From Marivita sp030148515 (GTDB taxonomy: Bacteria; Pseudomonadota; Alphaproteobacteria; Rhodobacterales; Rhodobacteraceae), in assembly GCF_048006345.1 (NCBI RefSeq), contig NZ_CP180351.1, positions 2,480,001 to 2,544,000 on the forward strand: a stretch of DNA of 64,000 bases, read 5' to 3'. Positions 8,426 to 17,849 of the stretch are shown in pieces. Below the pieces are notes generated by a model. It was given only the letters and a program-made list of their open reading frames with translations. It did no database searches and was not told the DNA's origin. A program made the translations under genes and the position numbers. The first letter of the stretch is position 1. Each line of letters begins with the position of its first letter.

Positions 8426-10306
8426 TCAGGCCGCAGCCTCCCACCGGTTGGCAAAGTTGCCCAGCACGTGGCCCACATCCTCGGACGCCGCCCCGTGCAA
8501 ATCCACCTGCGCCACCAGCCCAAGGGTCTTGTCGTCCACCACCGAGACCACACGCGCCGGGCAACCGGCCTCGTCCAATGCCGCATTGAACACCCGCGTG
8601 ATGGCATGCTTGCGCAGATCAGGCTTGAACACCTTTCCCACCGCCGTCTTGGGCAACTCGTCAAGGATCGTCATGTGCTTCGGGATGGCCGCGCGTTCAT
8701 GGACATGCACCGAACAATGCTCCATAAGTTCCTGCTCTGTGACACTGGCACCATCCACCAGTTCGACAAAGGCACAGGGCAGTTCACCCGCATGCGCGTC
8801 AGGCTGACCGATGGCACCGGCAAAGGCCACGGCGGGATGCGCCAAAAGGGCTTCTTCGATCTCGGCGGGGTCGATATTGTGCCCGCCCCGAATGATCAGG
8901 TCTTTCGCCCGTCCCGTGATCCAGAGATAGCCATCCGCGTCGATGCGCCCCAGATCGCCGGTGCGCAGATGGGTGCCGAAGTGGAACAGATCCGCGTTCT
9001 TGGCCTCTTCTGTATAGGTGTGGCCGGCAAAGACGCCGGGATTCGAAACACAAATCTCTCCGATCTCATCCGCGCCGCACGCAACGACCGATCCGTTCTT
9101 CTGGGTCAGGATCTTCACATCCGTGTAGGGGAATGGAATCCCGACCGATCCGACTTTCTTTTCCCCATCCGGCGGGTTGCAGGACACAAGACAGGTCGCC
9201 TCGGTCAGGCCATAGCCTTCGACCACGCGCACGCCGCAGGCTTTCTCGAACCGGTGGAAAAGTTCAAGCGGCAGCGGAGACGAGCCGGAAAACGCCGTTT
9301 TGATGGTCGAGATATCGGCATCGACCGGACGCTGCATCATCGCGGACATTGCAGTGGGCACGGTGATCACGAAGGTGGTTTTCCACCTCTCGCAAAGCTT
9401 CCAGAAATTGTCGAACACACCTTCTCCGCGATAGCCCTGCGGCGTCGGGAACACTGTATGCGCCCCTGACACGACCGAGGCCATCAGGATCACATGGCAG
9501 GCAAAAACATGGAACAGCGGCAGCGGGCACATGATGCTGTCCTGCTCCGTAAACAGAAGCTTGTTGCCCAGCCACCCGTTGTAGATCATTCCGGAATACT
9601 TGTGCTGCGCCACCTTGGGCATACCCGTGGTGCCACCAGTATGGAAATACGCCGCCACACGGTCGCCAGCGCTGTCAGCGAAATCGAGCGTCGTATTCTG
9701 CTTTTTCAGCTCAGCGGTGAAACTCAGCACATCGGCATGATGCCCGCCGGGGTTCTTGGGCCGCACCAAGGGAACGATCCATGACTTGGGCGGCGTCAGG
9801 TAGCGGTTCAGATCAACCTCGAGCACCGTGTGCACATTGGGGGCATGGCGGCAGGCTTCGGCCACCTTTTGGGGAACATCGGTCTTGGGAAACGCCTTGA
9901 GCGTGACAACCACCTTGGCGTTCGTTTCGCGCAGAATGGCCGCAATCTGTTCCGGTTCCAGAAGCGGGTTGATGGGATTGGCGATCCCGGCAATCGCACC
10001 GCCCAAAAGGGTGACGATGGTTTCGGTGCTGTTGGGAAGCACATAGGCGACCACGTCGGTTTCGCCGACGCCCAGCTTGCGGAACAGGTTCGCTGCCTGA
10101 ACAGTGCGCGACCGCAGTTCGGACCATGTCAGCGTTTCTGCCTTGTCCTTCGGCCCTGAAAGCAACTGGAAACTGGCAGCCGGGCGATTTGGGAACGCAG
10201 CCGCCGTCTTGCTCAACTGGCCATAAAGCGTCGCCGGCACATCCCGGTCTGCCCATGGCATCTCATTCTCGATCGCGTCGCGGTCCTCGAAACTCGCAAA
10301 CGTCAT
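8426..10306 (-). CDS. Acyl-CoA synthetase (ANL superfamily)
   Basis: This 626-residue protein is an adenylate-forming acyl-CoA ligase, which activates a carboxylic acid with ATP and joins it to CoA. The P-loop-like motif YFHTGGTTGMPKVA lies near residue 225, the GYGLTE motif near 370, the hinge aspartate motif LRTGDLGRID near 455, and the C-terminal catalytic lysine region PKTAVGKVFKPDLRK near 575. The N-terminal 50 residues resemble the family's lid. It is transcribed alone, away from the sugar ABC operon. The length fits medium- or long-chain fatty-acid ligases annotated simply as acyl-CoA synthetase; the chain length is not deducible. Confidence 0.88.
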   Translation of the reverse strand: MTFASFEDRDAIENEMPWADRDVPATLYGQLSKTAAAFPNRPAASFQLLSGPKDKAETLTWSELRSRTVQAANLFRKLGVGETDVVAYVLPNSTETIVTLLGGAIAGIANPINPLLEPEQIAAILRETNAKVVVTLKAFPKTDVPQKVAEACRHAPNVHTVLEVDLNRYLTPPKSWIVPLVRPKNPGGHHADVLSFTAELKKQNTTLDFADSAGDRVAAYFHTGGTTGMPKVAQHKYSGMIYNGWLGNKLLFTEQDSIMCPLPLFHVFACHVILMASVVSGAHTVFPTPQGYRGEGVFDNFWKLCERWKTTFVITVPTAMSAMMQRPVDADISTIKTAFSGSSPLPLELFHRFEKACGVRVVEGYGLTEATCLVSCNPPDGEKKVGSVGIPFPYTDVKILTQKNGSVVACGADEIGEICVSNPGVFAGHTYTEEAKNADLFHFGTHLRTGDLGRIDADGYLWITGRAKDLIIRGGHNIDPAEIEEALLAHPAVAFAGAIGQPDAHAGELPCAFVELVDGASVTEQELMEHCSVHVHERAAIPKHMTILDELPKTAVGKVFKPDLRKHAITRVFNAALDEAGCPARVVSVVDDKTLGLVAQVDLHGAASEDVGHVLGNFANRWEAAA

Positions 10307-10500
10307 GGTGTCCCCTCCCTCGTGTCAGTCCACCTGCGCTCAGGCGCGTCAGGCCCTGTTGTTTAGCGGATATTTGGACAAAACAAGACAGTCCGACGCT
10401 ACGACAAAGCGGTCGTGACGCTGCGTTCTTAGCTGATCCTGTGCAGCATGTCCCGTGGATCCCTCGTGATTTTGGATGCGTGCCGACCCTGTTTTGATTT

Positions 10501-10518
10501 TTTGCACACGTTTGCAAA
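10501..10518. promoter_or_regulatory. LacI-type operator-like palindrome
   Basis: The 18-bp sequence TTTGCACACGTTTGCAAA matches its own reverse complement at 16 of 18 positions and has the central CG typical of LacI/GalR-family operators. It lies 79 bp upstream of the ATPase gene of the sugar ABC operon. No LacI-family gene is in the window, so the regulator would act from elsewhere. Confidence 0.6.
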
Positions 10519-10596
10519 GAAGTCTTGCCAAACCGCGAACCCTATGGCTTGGTGGGGTGGTCGACCGCAAATTCTATCTTTGCGCAGGGGGAAGCC

Positions 10597-11649
10597 ATGG
10601 CGGAAATCCAGCTCAGGAACGTCAACAAACGCTGGGGCAGCTTCGTCGCCGTCGACAATTTCAACCTGACCATTGCCGACAAGGAGTTCCTTGTCCTGCT
10701 CGGCCCTTCGGGCTGCGGCAAGACCACGACCATGCGGATGATTGCGGGACTCGAAGACATCACCGAAGGCGAGATCGCCATCGACGGCAAGGTGGTGAAC
10801 AATCTCGACCCCAAGGACCGGGATGTGGCGATGGTCTTTCAGTCCTACGCGCTCTACCCGAACATGAACGTCTACGAGAACATCCGCTTTCCCCTCAAGG
10901 TGCGCGGCATTGACCCGTCCACACATGACGCCAAGGTGCGCCGTGCCAGCGCAATGGTGGAGCTTGACGATTTCCTGCACCGCAAGCCTGCAGAACTGTC
11001 GGGAGGTCAGCGCCAGCGCGTGGCGCTGGCCCGCGCCATCGTGCGCGAACCCAACGTGTTCCTGATGGACGAGCCGCTGTCGAACCTCGACGCCAAGTTG
11101 CGGGTCAGCACCCGCGCCCAGATCAAGAACCTGAGCCATGAACTCGCCGTCACGACGATCTACGTGACCCATGACCAGATCGAAGCGATGACCTTGGCCG
11201 ACCGCGTGGTCGTCATGGAAAAGGGCATCGTTCAACAGGTTGGCAGCCCGACCGAGATTTATGACCGCCCCGCCAATATCTTCGTCGCCAGCTTCATCGG
11301 CAGCCCCGCCATGAACCTGATCGAGGGGGACAGCCATGACGGCGTCTTCACCGCCCGCGACACCCGCATTTCCGGATTGTCCGCCGCCAATGGCAAGACC
11401 ACGCTGGGCTTTCGCGCCGAGGATGCCTCGCTCGCGCCCGCGGGCGACGGTCAGATCACCGCGCCGATCTACACACTCGAACTATTAGGCGATGCCACGA
11501 TGATATCGGTGCGCATCGGCTCTGCCCTTGTCGCCGTCAAGGCCGACAAGACCTTTCGGGCCGAAATCGGGGAACCGGTTTCGATCCATGTCCCGCCCGA
11601 GATCTGCCACCTGTTTTCGACCGAGACAGGCCAACGCATCGACGGCTGA
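10597..11649 (+). CDS. Sugar ABC transporter ATP-binding protein (UgpC/MsmK type)
   Basis: This 350-residue ATPase drives a carbohydrate importer. Walker A is GPSGCGKTT near residue 38, the Q-loop is VFQSYALYPNMNVYENI, the signature is LSGGQRQRVALARAI, Walker B is VFLMDEPLSNLD, and the H-loop is YVTHDQ. A C-terminal TOBE-like regulatory domain of about 110 residues follows, as in MalK and UgpC. The ATG at 10597 has GGGGGAAGCC just before it and gives the family's N-terminus (MAEIQLRNVNKRWG). It leads an operon with the binding protein and two permeases. Confidence 0.9.
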   Translation: MAEIQLRNVNKRWGSFVAVDNFNLTIADKEFLVLLGPSGCGKTTTMRMIAGLEDITEGEIAIDGKVVNNLDPKDRDVAMVFQSYALYPNMNVYENIRFPLKVRGIDPSTHDAKVRRASAMVELDDFLHRKPAELSGGQRQRVALARAIVREPNVFLMDEPLSNLDAKLRVSTRAQIKNLSHELAVTTIYVTHDQIEAMTLADRVVVMEKGIVQQVGSPTEIYDRPANIFVASFIGSPAMNLIEGDSHDGVFTARDTRISGLSAANGKTTLGFRAEDASLAPAGDGQITAPIYTLELLGDATMISVRIGSALVAVKADKTFRAEIGEPVSIHVPPEICHLFSTETGQRIDG

Positions 11650-11727
11650 CCGACCAGAGAGTCCCGGCTCATCCGGGAAACAGAGATGCGACCAGAACCG
11701 CGCATCCAGACACACAGGGAGACCAAA

Positions 11728-12969
11728 ATGAACCTTAGACACATCCTGATGACAGGCTCGTTCCTTGTCGCTGCCAGCGCGACCGCGAGCATGGCTGCCG
11801 ATTGCGGCATCACCGAAGGCCGTCTGAGCATCATCGGCAACGAATTCCCGGCGATCCAGACCGTTGCGCGGAACGCGCAGGACTGCGCCGGTCTGAGCGA
11901 GGCAAAGGCCAACCTCACAGCCGACCACCAGAAGATCAACCTTGCCGGCATGCAGGGCAACCCGGCAGAATACACCACCGCCATCGTGGCCAACTCGTCG
12001 ATTGTCGCGCTGGTCAATGAAGACGTGATCCGCCCACTGGACGATCTTGTCGCCGCTTTTGGTCAGGACATCCCGAAGAACCAGTTGATTACCATCAACG
12101 GTCAGGTGATGGCCGTGGCCTTCATGGCGAACGCACAGCACCTCGTCTACCGCAAGGACATCCTCGAACAGATCGGGATGGAGCCGCCAAAGACCTATGA
12201 AGATATGTTGGCCGCAGCCGAGAAAATTCGTGCCGAAGGCATCCTCGAATACCCGCTGGGCGGCGCGTATATGGCAGGCTGGAACCTCGCGCAGGAATTC
12301 GTGAACATGTATATCGGCCATGGCGGCGAATTCTACAAACCGGGCACCGCACAGGTCTCGATCAACAACCCGGCCGGTGTCGCCACGCTTGAGATGCTGA
12401 AATCGCTCAGCGCCTACATGAACCCCGACTACCTGACCCACGATTCCAACGCCACCAGCGCGGAATGGGAAGCAGGCAACGTCGCTTTGATGAACATGTG
12501 GGGGTCACGGACCGGCGTGTTGATGGATGCCGAAGGCTCCACACCAGAGGTGTACGAGAACACCACCGTTGGCGGCCCGATGACTGTTGCAGGTGGAAAT
12601 TCACCCGCCTCGACCCTCTGGTGGGACGGCTGGACCGTCGCCAAGAACATCAGCGATGCTGACGCCGAAGCCACCTTCAAGGCGATGAAGCACGGCATCA
12701 GCCCGGCGATCCTGAACGACGAGACCATGGGTCAGGCGGTCTGGATGATCGAAGGCTACCAGCCCGCACCCGTCAACGAAGGCGTGTTCTCGGCCATCTC
12801 GATGCAGACCACCCCCTACCCGATGTTGCCGCATCACGGACTGTTGCACACAGCCCTTGGCGACAACATTGCTGACTTCCTGCAAGGCAAGGAAAGCGCA
12901 GAGCAGGCGCTGTCGGACATCGAAGACGCCTATATGACCGCCGCGCGCGAAAAGGGCTTCGTCAACTGA
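11728..12969 (+). CDS. Sugar ABC transporter periplasmic binding protein
   Basis: This 413-residue protein is a family 1 extracellular solute-binding protein. It begins with a Sec signal peptide (MNLRHILMTGSFLVAASATASMA) cut before ADCG, with no lipobox, so it is free in the periplasm. The body has the MalE-like arrangement, with the linker region YRKDILEQIGMEPPKTYEDM and WDGWTVAKN. The ATG at 11728 follows an AGGGAG ribosome binding site and gives the signal peptide; an in-frame upstream ATG would add 14 residues. The substrate is probably an oligosaccharide, polyol or glucoside. Confidence 0.9.
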   Translation: MNLRHILMTGSFLVAASATASMAADCGITEGRLSIIGNEFPAIQTVARNAQDCAGLSEAKANLTADHQKINLAGMQGNPAEYTTAIVANSSIVALVNEDVIRPLDDLVAAFGQDIPKNQLITINGQVMAVAFMANAQHLVYRKDILEQIGMEPPKTYEDMLAAAEKIRAEGILEYPLGGAYMAGWNLAQEFVNMYIGHGGEFYKPGTAQVSINNPAGVATLEMLKSLSAYMNPDYLTHDSNATSAEWEAGNVALMNMWGSRTGVLMDAEGSTPEVYENTTVGGPMTVAGGNSPASTLWWDGWTVAKNISDADAEATFKAMKHGISPAILNDETMGQAVWMIEGYQPAPVNEGVFSAISMQTTPYPMLPHHGLLHTALGDNIADFLQGKESAEQALSDIEDAYMTAAREKGFVN

Positions 12970-12986
12970 CGCAAGCCTGATCAAAC

Positions 12987-13008
12987 GGGGGCGGCTTTGT
13001 CCGCCCCC
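12987..13008 (+). promoter_or_regulatory. Stem-loop between binding-protein and permease genes
   Basis: A GC-rich hairpin, GGGGGCGG-CTTTGT-CCGCCCCC, lies 18 bp after the binding-protein stop and 39 bp before the permease start. There is no T-run. Such stem-loops commonly protect the upstream mRNA and lower downstream expression, giving more binding protein than permease. Confidence 0.65.
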
Positions 13009-13046
13009 GACCTCTCCTGTTTGCCCCAAGCTCAGGGAAAGCTCCG

Positions 13047-14072
13047 ATGAAACACAGCGCGTTTTTCTGGTTTGTTCTGCCCTCGGCAGTCGCCATGCTG
13101 CTGTTCATCTTCTTCCCGATCGTGTCCGTGGTGGTCCAGTCGCTGCACGCGGCGCATGAGCAGGTCATCATCGAGGTGGAAAACTGCGGCCCCTTCGGCT
13201 GCACAAAGGCCACCGCCATCGACCAGGAGGCCACAGCTGCACTGCGCGAAGAACAGCCGCTGGGTCGCTTCGCCGGTCTGGAAATCTACAAGGACCGCAA
13301 CCACCTGGCGACCGCCCAGATCGGCCCGCTTTGGGAGCAAAGCACAAGTATTGGCGATTTCATTGGCAAGCTGATGAACCTGCCCTTCTACAAGGCCCTC
13401 GGCTTTACCCTGACCTTTACCTTTGTGGTCACGCCGCTGACGATCATCTTTGGCTTCATCATCGCGGTTGCCGTCAACAGCGCCGCCCGCGCCATTCGTG
13501 GCCCGCTGATCTTTTTCTCGCTGCTGCCAATGATGGTCACTCCGCTGATCGGATCGCTCATCCTGTTCTGGATGGTCGATGCGCGCGGCATCCTTGGCAC
13601 AGCACTCCGCTGGCTTGCCGATGACCCGAGCCTATCCGTCAAAGCCGACACCGGACTGATGTGGGCGATGCTGATGGTCTATGGTGTCTGGCACTCCGCA
13701 CCCTTCGCCTTCATCGTCTACTACGCCGGCCTGCAAACCGTGAACACCGACACGCTTGAAGCCGCCCGCATCGACGGTGCCAGCCGCTGGCAGCAGATCC
13801 GCCATGTGGTAATCCCGCATCTTCTGCCGCTGACCACCTTCATCGCGCTGATGCAGTTGATGGACAATTTCCGGGTGTTCGAGCCCATCGTCAGCTTCAA
13901 CGCGAGCGCCCATGCGACCTCGCTCAGTTGGGCGATCTACAACGATCTTGGGGGCGAGACACAGCAGCTCAGTTCCGCCGCCGCAACCTCGGTGCTGACC
14001 ATCATCGGCGTGGCCATCCTGCTGTCACCGGTGTTGATCCGCACCTATCGCGACTACGGCAAAGCGGCCTGA
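13047..14072 (+). CDS. Sugar ABC transporter permease (MalF-like)
   Basis: This 341-residue inner-membrane permease starts with one helix (FFWFVLPSAVAMLLFIFFPI), then has a periplasmic insert of about 80 residues (including ENCGPFGCTKA), then five helices. The EAA loop that docks on the ATPase is visible as EAARIDGASRWQQIRHVVIPHLLP. The large periplasmic segment recalls MalF-type subunits. It is followed 11 bp later by the second permease. Confidence 0.9.
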   Translation: MKHSAFFWFVLPSAVAMLLFIFFPIVSVVVQSLHAAHEQVIIEVENCGPFGCTKATAIDQEATAALREEQPLGRFAGLEIYKDRNHLATAQIGPLWEQSTSIGDFIGKLMNLPFYKALGFTLTFTFVVTPLTIIFGFIIAVAVNSAARAIRGPLIFFSLLPMMVTPLIGSLILFWMVDARGILGTALRWLADDPSLSVKADTGLMWAMLMVYGVWHSAPFAFIVYYAGLQTVNTDTLEAARIDGASRWQQIRHVVIPHLLPLTTFIALMQLMDNFRVFEPIVSFNASAHATSLSWAIYNDLGGETQQLSSAAATSVLTIIGVAILLSPVLIRTYRDYGKAA

Positions 14073-14083
14073 GGAGGACGACC

Positions 14084-14965
14084 ATGGCGAACCAGGCGCA
14101 GAAACGCCCCGCCGCCCTTCAGGCGATCCTCGTGATCATCCTCATCACATGGATGATCGCGGCCGCTTTCCCGTTCTTCTGGACACTCTGGGGGTCGTTC
14201 AAGGTCGAAGGCGATTTCTTCTCGCTGGCCGACTGGACCAATGTGCTGACCGGCGAGATGACCACCCGTGAAACCGGCGATGCCTTCACCACGCAAGGCT
14301 ATTCCGGCGCTTGGGTGCAGGAAGAGTTCTGGAAAGCCGCGTGGAATTCCACGCTGGTCTGTCTCTTCGTCGTGACCATCTCGCTGACACTGGGAACGCT
14401 GGGGGGCTATGCGCTCGCTCGGTCCACCTATCGCTACGCGTTCTGGTTCCTGCTGATCGCGCTCATCTTCCGCGCCATGCCACCGATCACGCTGGTCTCG
14501 GGCTACCTGCCCGTGTTCTTCCAGTGGAACATCTGGGGCTACCTGCCCACCGCGATCATCGTGCTGGTGGCGATCAACCAACCCTTCACTCTCTGGATGC
14601 TGCATTCCTTCTTCAAGAACATACCCCAAGACCTTGATGAGTCCGCGATGGTCGACGGCTGCACCCGCTTTCAGGCCTTCCGCCATGTGATCATCCCGGT
14701 CATGTGGCCCGGCGTGATCACCACTGGGCTGTTCAGCTTCCTGCTGGCCTATAACGACTTCGCCGTGACCGCGATGATCCTCGACAAACAGAACCAGACC
14801 ATGGTGCCCAAGATCGCGTCTTTCCTTGGCACAACTCAGACCAAGGGCAACGTGATGTTCGCCGTCGCCGCCGTCGTCTCGACAACCGCGCCGCTGTTTC
14901 TGCTGATCATGTTCTTCCAACGCCAGATCGTGTCGGGCCTTACAGCGGGCGCGGTGAAGGGCTGA
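14084..14965 (+). CDS. Sugar ABC transporter permease (MalG-like)
   Basis: This 293-residue protein is the second transmembrane subunit of the importer. It has six predicted helices and the EAA-type loop DESAMVDGCTRFQAFRHVIIPVMWPG. A periplasmic insert after helix 1 (residues ~45-85) is larger than usual. The ATG at 14084 follows a GAGGAGG ribosome binding site; a longer in-frame reading would overlap the first permease by 145 bp and is not needed. Confidence 0.9.
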   Translation: MANQAQKRPAALQAILVIILITWMIAAAFPFFWTLWGSFKVEGDFFSLADWTNVLTGEMTTRETGDAFTTQGYSGAWVQEEFWKAAWNSTLVCLFVVTISLTLGTLGGYALARSTYRYAFWFLLIALIFRAMPPITLVSGYLPVFFQWNIWGYLPTAIIVLVAINQPFTLWMLHSFFKNIPQDLDESAMVDGCTRFQAFRHVIIPVMWPGVITTGLFSFLLAYNDFAVTAMILDKQNQTMVPKIASFLGTTQTKGNVMFAVAAVVSTTAPLFLLIMFFQRQIVSGLTAGAVKG

Positions 14966-14976
14966 CCCTCCTAGGC

Positions 14977-15077
14977 TTCTCTGGTTCAGAAATACTTCGG
15001 GGAAGTCGCCCAATGGGCGACTGGGGCAGAGCCCCCGCTTTCCGTCAACGGAAAGCAAGGATGCGTCGACGCATCCT
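14977..15077. repeat. Modular intergenic palindrome array
   Basis: Between convergent genes lies a leader TCTCTGGTTCAGAAATACTT followed by four hairpins: AGTCGCCC-AAT-GGGCGACT (15004-15022), GGGGC-AGA-GCCCC, GCTTTCCGT-CA-ACGGAAAGC (15037-15056) and the perfect 20-bp palindrome 15058-15077 shared with 4800-4819. The leader recurs at 20974. Position at the ends of two facing genes suggests bidirectional transcript ending. Confidence 0.8.
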
Positions 15078-15086
15078 CGCCCGCGC

Positions 15087-16472
15087 TCAGTTCAACGTCA
15101 CGAGCTTGCCGGGGTTCATGATATTGCCCGGATCAATCGCCTTCTTCAGCGTTGCCATCAGCGCATAAGCCGCGCCATGTTCCTGCACCAGATATTTGCG
15201 CTTGCCCGCACCAATGCCATGTTCACCGCTCACGGTGCCGCCGAATTCCAGCGCAAGGATATTGACCGCTTCGACAAGAGCCTTCGCCCGCGTCAGTTCG
15301 TCCTCGCTTTCGGGATCGACAAGGATCAGCAGGTGAAAGTTGCCGTCCCCCACATGCCCGACGATCGGCGCAAGAAAACCCGACTTGGCCGCCAAATCCT
15401 TGGCCCGCATCAGACATTCGGACAAGGCTGAGATCGGCACACAGCAATCGGTGATCACTCCGTTTGCCCCCGGTCGCAGCGACCGGCCCGCATAATATGC
15501 GTTGTGCCGCGCCTGCCAAAGCCGGTTGCGATCTTCGGTCTTGGTGGCCCATTGGAAATCCGACCCGCCATGGTCGTCCACGAGCGCGGAAAAACTCGCC
15601 ACCTGCTCGGCCACCCCTGCCTCCGATCCGTGGAATTCGAGGAAGAGATGCGGCACTTCCGGCAGCCCCATGTCGGGGTTGTAGATGTTCATACCCTTCA
15701 TCTGCACCTCGTCCAGCAATTCGATCCGGGCCATCGGGATCCCCATCTGGATCGCGAGGATCACCGTGTCTACAGCACTTGCAATATCCGGAAAGGCGCA
15801 GGTCGCCGCCGCGACATGTTCGGGCTGACCGCGCAACTTGACCGTCAGCTTGGTGATGATGCCCAGCGTGCCTTCCGACCCGACAAAAAGATGCGTCAGA
15901 TCATATCCCGTCGAGGATTTCCGCGCCCGGCTGCCAGTTTCGATAATCTGCCCATCCGGCAAGACCACTTCCAACGCCAGCACATTGTCCGCCATCGTGC
16001 CATAGCGCACCGTGTTGGTGCCGGACGCCCGCGTCGCCGCCATACCGCCCAGGGTGGCATCAGCGCCGGGGTCCACGGTGAACATGAGCCCGGTCGCGCG
16101 CAGCGCCTCGTTCAATTGCACCCGCGTCACACCCGGTTCCACCACCGCGTCCAGATCGCTTTCATTGATCTGAAGCACCTTGTTCATCCGGCTCGTATCG
16201 ACAGTGATCCCGCCATGAATGGGCACGATATGTCCTTCCAGCGACGATCCGATTCCATACGGGACCACCGGACAGCCGTACTGCGAACAGGTCTTGAGGA
16301 TCTGGGACACCTCATCCGTGGTCTCGGGGAACGCAACCGCGTCAGGCAAAACAGGTCGCGTATAGGCCTCGTCACGGCTGTGCTGATCGAGGATGGACGG
16401 CCCCGTGGACAGGCGGTCTCCCAAGAGTTCGCGCAAAGCTGCAAGGGTTGCTTCGATATTGGCGTTGGACAT
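15087..16472 (-). CDS. FAD-linked oxidase, D-lactate/glycolate dehydrogenase type
   Basis: This 461-residue flavoenzyme has the PCMH (VAO-type) FAD fold followed by a FAD-oxidase C-terminal domain. The FAD-binding stretch is VVPYGIGSSLEGH near residue 75 and GADATLGGMAATRASGTNTVRYGTM near 140. The C-terminal GHVGDGNFH and GEHGIGAGKR motifs match GlcD and bacterial D-lactate dehydrogenases. It likely oxidises a 2-hydroxy acid to a 2-oxo acid, passing electrons to cytochrome c or quinone. I chose the ATG at 16472 for its GGGAGG ribosome binding site (16478-16483); an in-frame ATG 8 codons earlier is less well supported. Confidence 0.88.
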   Translation of the reverse strand: MSNANIEATLAALRELLGDRLSTGPSILDQHSRDEAYTRPVLPDAVAFPETTDEVSQILKTCSQYGCPVVPYGIGSSLEGHIVPIHGGITVDTSRMNKVLQINESDLDAVVEPGVTRVQLNEALRATGLMFTVDPGADATLGGMAATRASGTNTVRYGTMADNVLALEVVLPDGQIIETGSRARKSSTGYDLTHLFVGSEGTLGIITKLTVKLRGQPEHVAAATCAFPDIASAVDTVILAIQMGIPMARIELLDEVQMKGMNIYNPDMGLPEVPHLFLEFHGSEAGVAEQVASFSALVDDHGGSDFQWATKTEDRNRLWQARHNAYYAGRSLRPGANGVITDCCVPISALSECLMRAKDLAAKSGFLAPIVGHVGDGNFHLLILVDPESEDELTRAKALVEAVNILALEFGGTVSGEHGIGAGKRKYLVQEHGAAYALMATLKKAIDPGNIMNPGKLVTLN

Positions 16473-16529
16473 GTGGACCTCCCAGATCGGCGCCACGCTA
16501 CTGCGTCCTCGCGGTGGGGAAAACCCTGT

Positions 16530-17195
16530 TCAACCGTCTATCGGTTCAATCAATTCAGGTCCCGACGCACGGTTCGAATTCACGCGCCGATCAACACGGT
16601 AGAAGTCCATCGCATCCTCGGGGGCCGCCTGCATCAAGGTCGCAGCCCCATGCCCCGACTCGCCCAGCCAAAGCGCCCAGTCCTCGGGGCGCAGCGTCAC
16701 GGGCTGGCGATGATGAATGGCCGACATCCGCTCATTTGCGCCGGTCGTGACGATGGCGCAGGTGCGATGTGCGACGCCATCGCGCTCCCAATCCTGCCAG
16801 ACCCCGGCAAAGACCAAAAGTTCGGCATCGGCCGGATGAATGTACCACGGCAGGCGGTTGTCCTCGTCATCCTTGGTCCATTCGTAAAACCCGGTCGCCG
16901 GGATCAGACAGCGCCGCTCGCGACAGGCCGCTTTGAAGGCGGGCTTTTCCGCGATTGTCTCGGCCCGCGCATTGATCAGCAGCGGTCCGCCGTTTTCCGT
17001 CTTGTACCAATGCGGCAAAAACCCCCAGCGCATCGCAACGAGCCGCCTTTGCCCTTCCAGCACATGAACGGCATGGATGTGGTTCGTCGGACAGATGTTG
17101 TAATTGGGAAGGTCGGGCAACGCGTTCGACGGCACCGCATCAAACAGCTGCGCCATCGCATCATGCGGCAGGGTCAGGGCGAAACGTCCACACAT
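16530..17195 (-). CDS. yedK: SOS response-associated peptidase (YedK/HMCES, SRAP)
   Basis: This 221-residue protein forms a covalent thiazolidine crosslink to abasic sites in single-stranded DNA and so protects them. The start must be the ATG at 17195, because the family needs cysteine at position 2 (MCGRFAL) exposed after methionine removal. Other conserved pieces are NARAET, CLIPATGFYEW and the histidine in AIHHRQPV. Reading further upstream would add 40 residues and bury the essential cysteine. It is transcribed divergently from the flavodoxin gene. Confidence 0.92.
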   Translation of the reverse strand: MCGRFALTLPHDAMAQLFDAVPSNALPDLPNYNICPTNHIHAVHVLEGQRRLVAMRWGFLPHWYKTENGGPLLINARAETIAEKPAFKAACRERRCLIPATGFYEWTKDDEDNRLPWYIHPADAELLVFAGVWQDWERDGVAHRTCAIVTTGANERMSAIHHRQPVTLRPEDWALWLGESGHGAATLMQAAPEDAMDFYRVDRRVNSNRASGPELIEPIDG

Positions 17196-17270
17196 GGGCC
17201 GAGGATGACCCCGCAACAGCACGAGGGCAAGCAGCTTGCCAAACGCGGCGTCTGCAATAATCTGTTTCGC

Positions 17271-17849
17271 ATGAGCATTTCGGTTTGTATCCCATACTAT
17301 AGCGGCGCCGGGCACACGGCGCGGCTGGCAGAAAACATTGCTACTGGAATATCCGACGGCTGTTCGCGGCTGATTGACGTGACCAAGATCACCGACACGG
17401 ATTGGGACGCATTAGATGCGGCAGACGCGATCCTTTTCGGCGCACCGACTTATATGGGCTCCACCGCAGCGGAGTTTGGTGCGTTCCTAGAAGAGGCCGC
17501 TTCGCGGTGGGAGACACAGGACTGGCAAGACAAACTGGCCGGAGGATTCACGGTCGGAACCTATGGTTCTGGTGACAAGCTCTCTTCCTTGACACGCATG
17601 GCGATCTACGCAGCACAAATGGGGATGATCTGGGTCGGCCAGACAGAAATCGGCGCGCCGGTGGACATGAGCAACCCCGGAATCAACCGAGACGGCGGGT
17701 GGTTGGGATTGATCGCCACCTCTTCAAGAAACAAATCAATCCTTATCGATGATCACGACAAAGAAACCGCGCGCCGGTTTGGCGCGCGGTTCGAAAAGGT
17801 GACATTGCGATGGGCAGGTTTGCCCCACGCTGAAAAGGTTACTTGTTAA
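17271..17849 (+). CDS. Flavodoxin/WrbA-type NAD(P)H-dependent oxidoreductase
   Basis: This 192-residue protein has a flavodoxin-like fold. The FMN phosphate loop is YYSGAGHTARLA at residues 8-19, and the second flavin loop is FGAPTYMGSTAAEF near residue 60, followed by GTYGSGDK. It resembles WrbA and related FMN-dependent quinone reductases. The ATG at 17271 gives the usual N-terminus (MSISVCIPYYSG). Its 3' end overlaps the convergent nucleotidase gene by 11 bp. The electron acceptor is unknown. Confidence 0.82.
   Translation: MSISVCIPYYSGAGHTARLAENIATGISDGCSRLIDVTKITDTDWDALDAADAILFGAPTYMGSTAAEFGAFLEEAASRWETQDWQDKLAGGFTVGTYGSGDKLSSLTRMAIYAAQMGMIWVGQTEIGAPVDMSNPGINRDGGWLGLIATSSRNKSILIDDHDKETARRFGARFEKVTLRWAGLPHAEKVTC

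Noticed and set aside
8129..9469. Long plus-strand open frame opposite DUF1801 and acyl-CoA synthetase genes
   Set aside because: Antisense to a synthetase with all ANL motifs; no motifs of its own.
15504..17270. Long plus-strand open frame opposite the FAD oxidase and SRAP genes, in frame with the flavodoxin gene
   Set aside because: It is antisense to two well-supported genes and has no family motifs before the flavodoxin ATG at 17271.
17766..17790. GC-rich hairpin near the flavodoxin 3' end as terminator
   Set aside because: It lies inside the coding sequence, 60 bp before the stop, and has no T-run.
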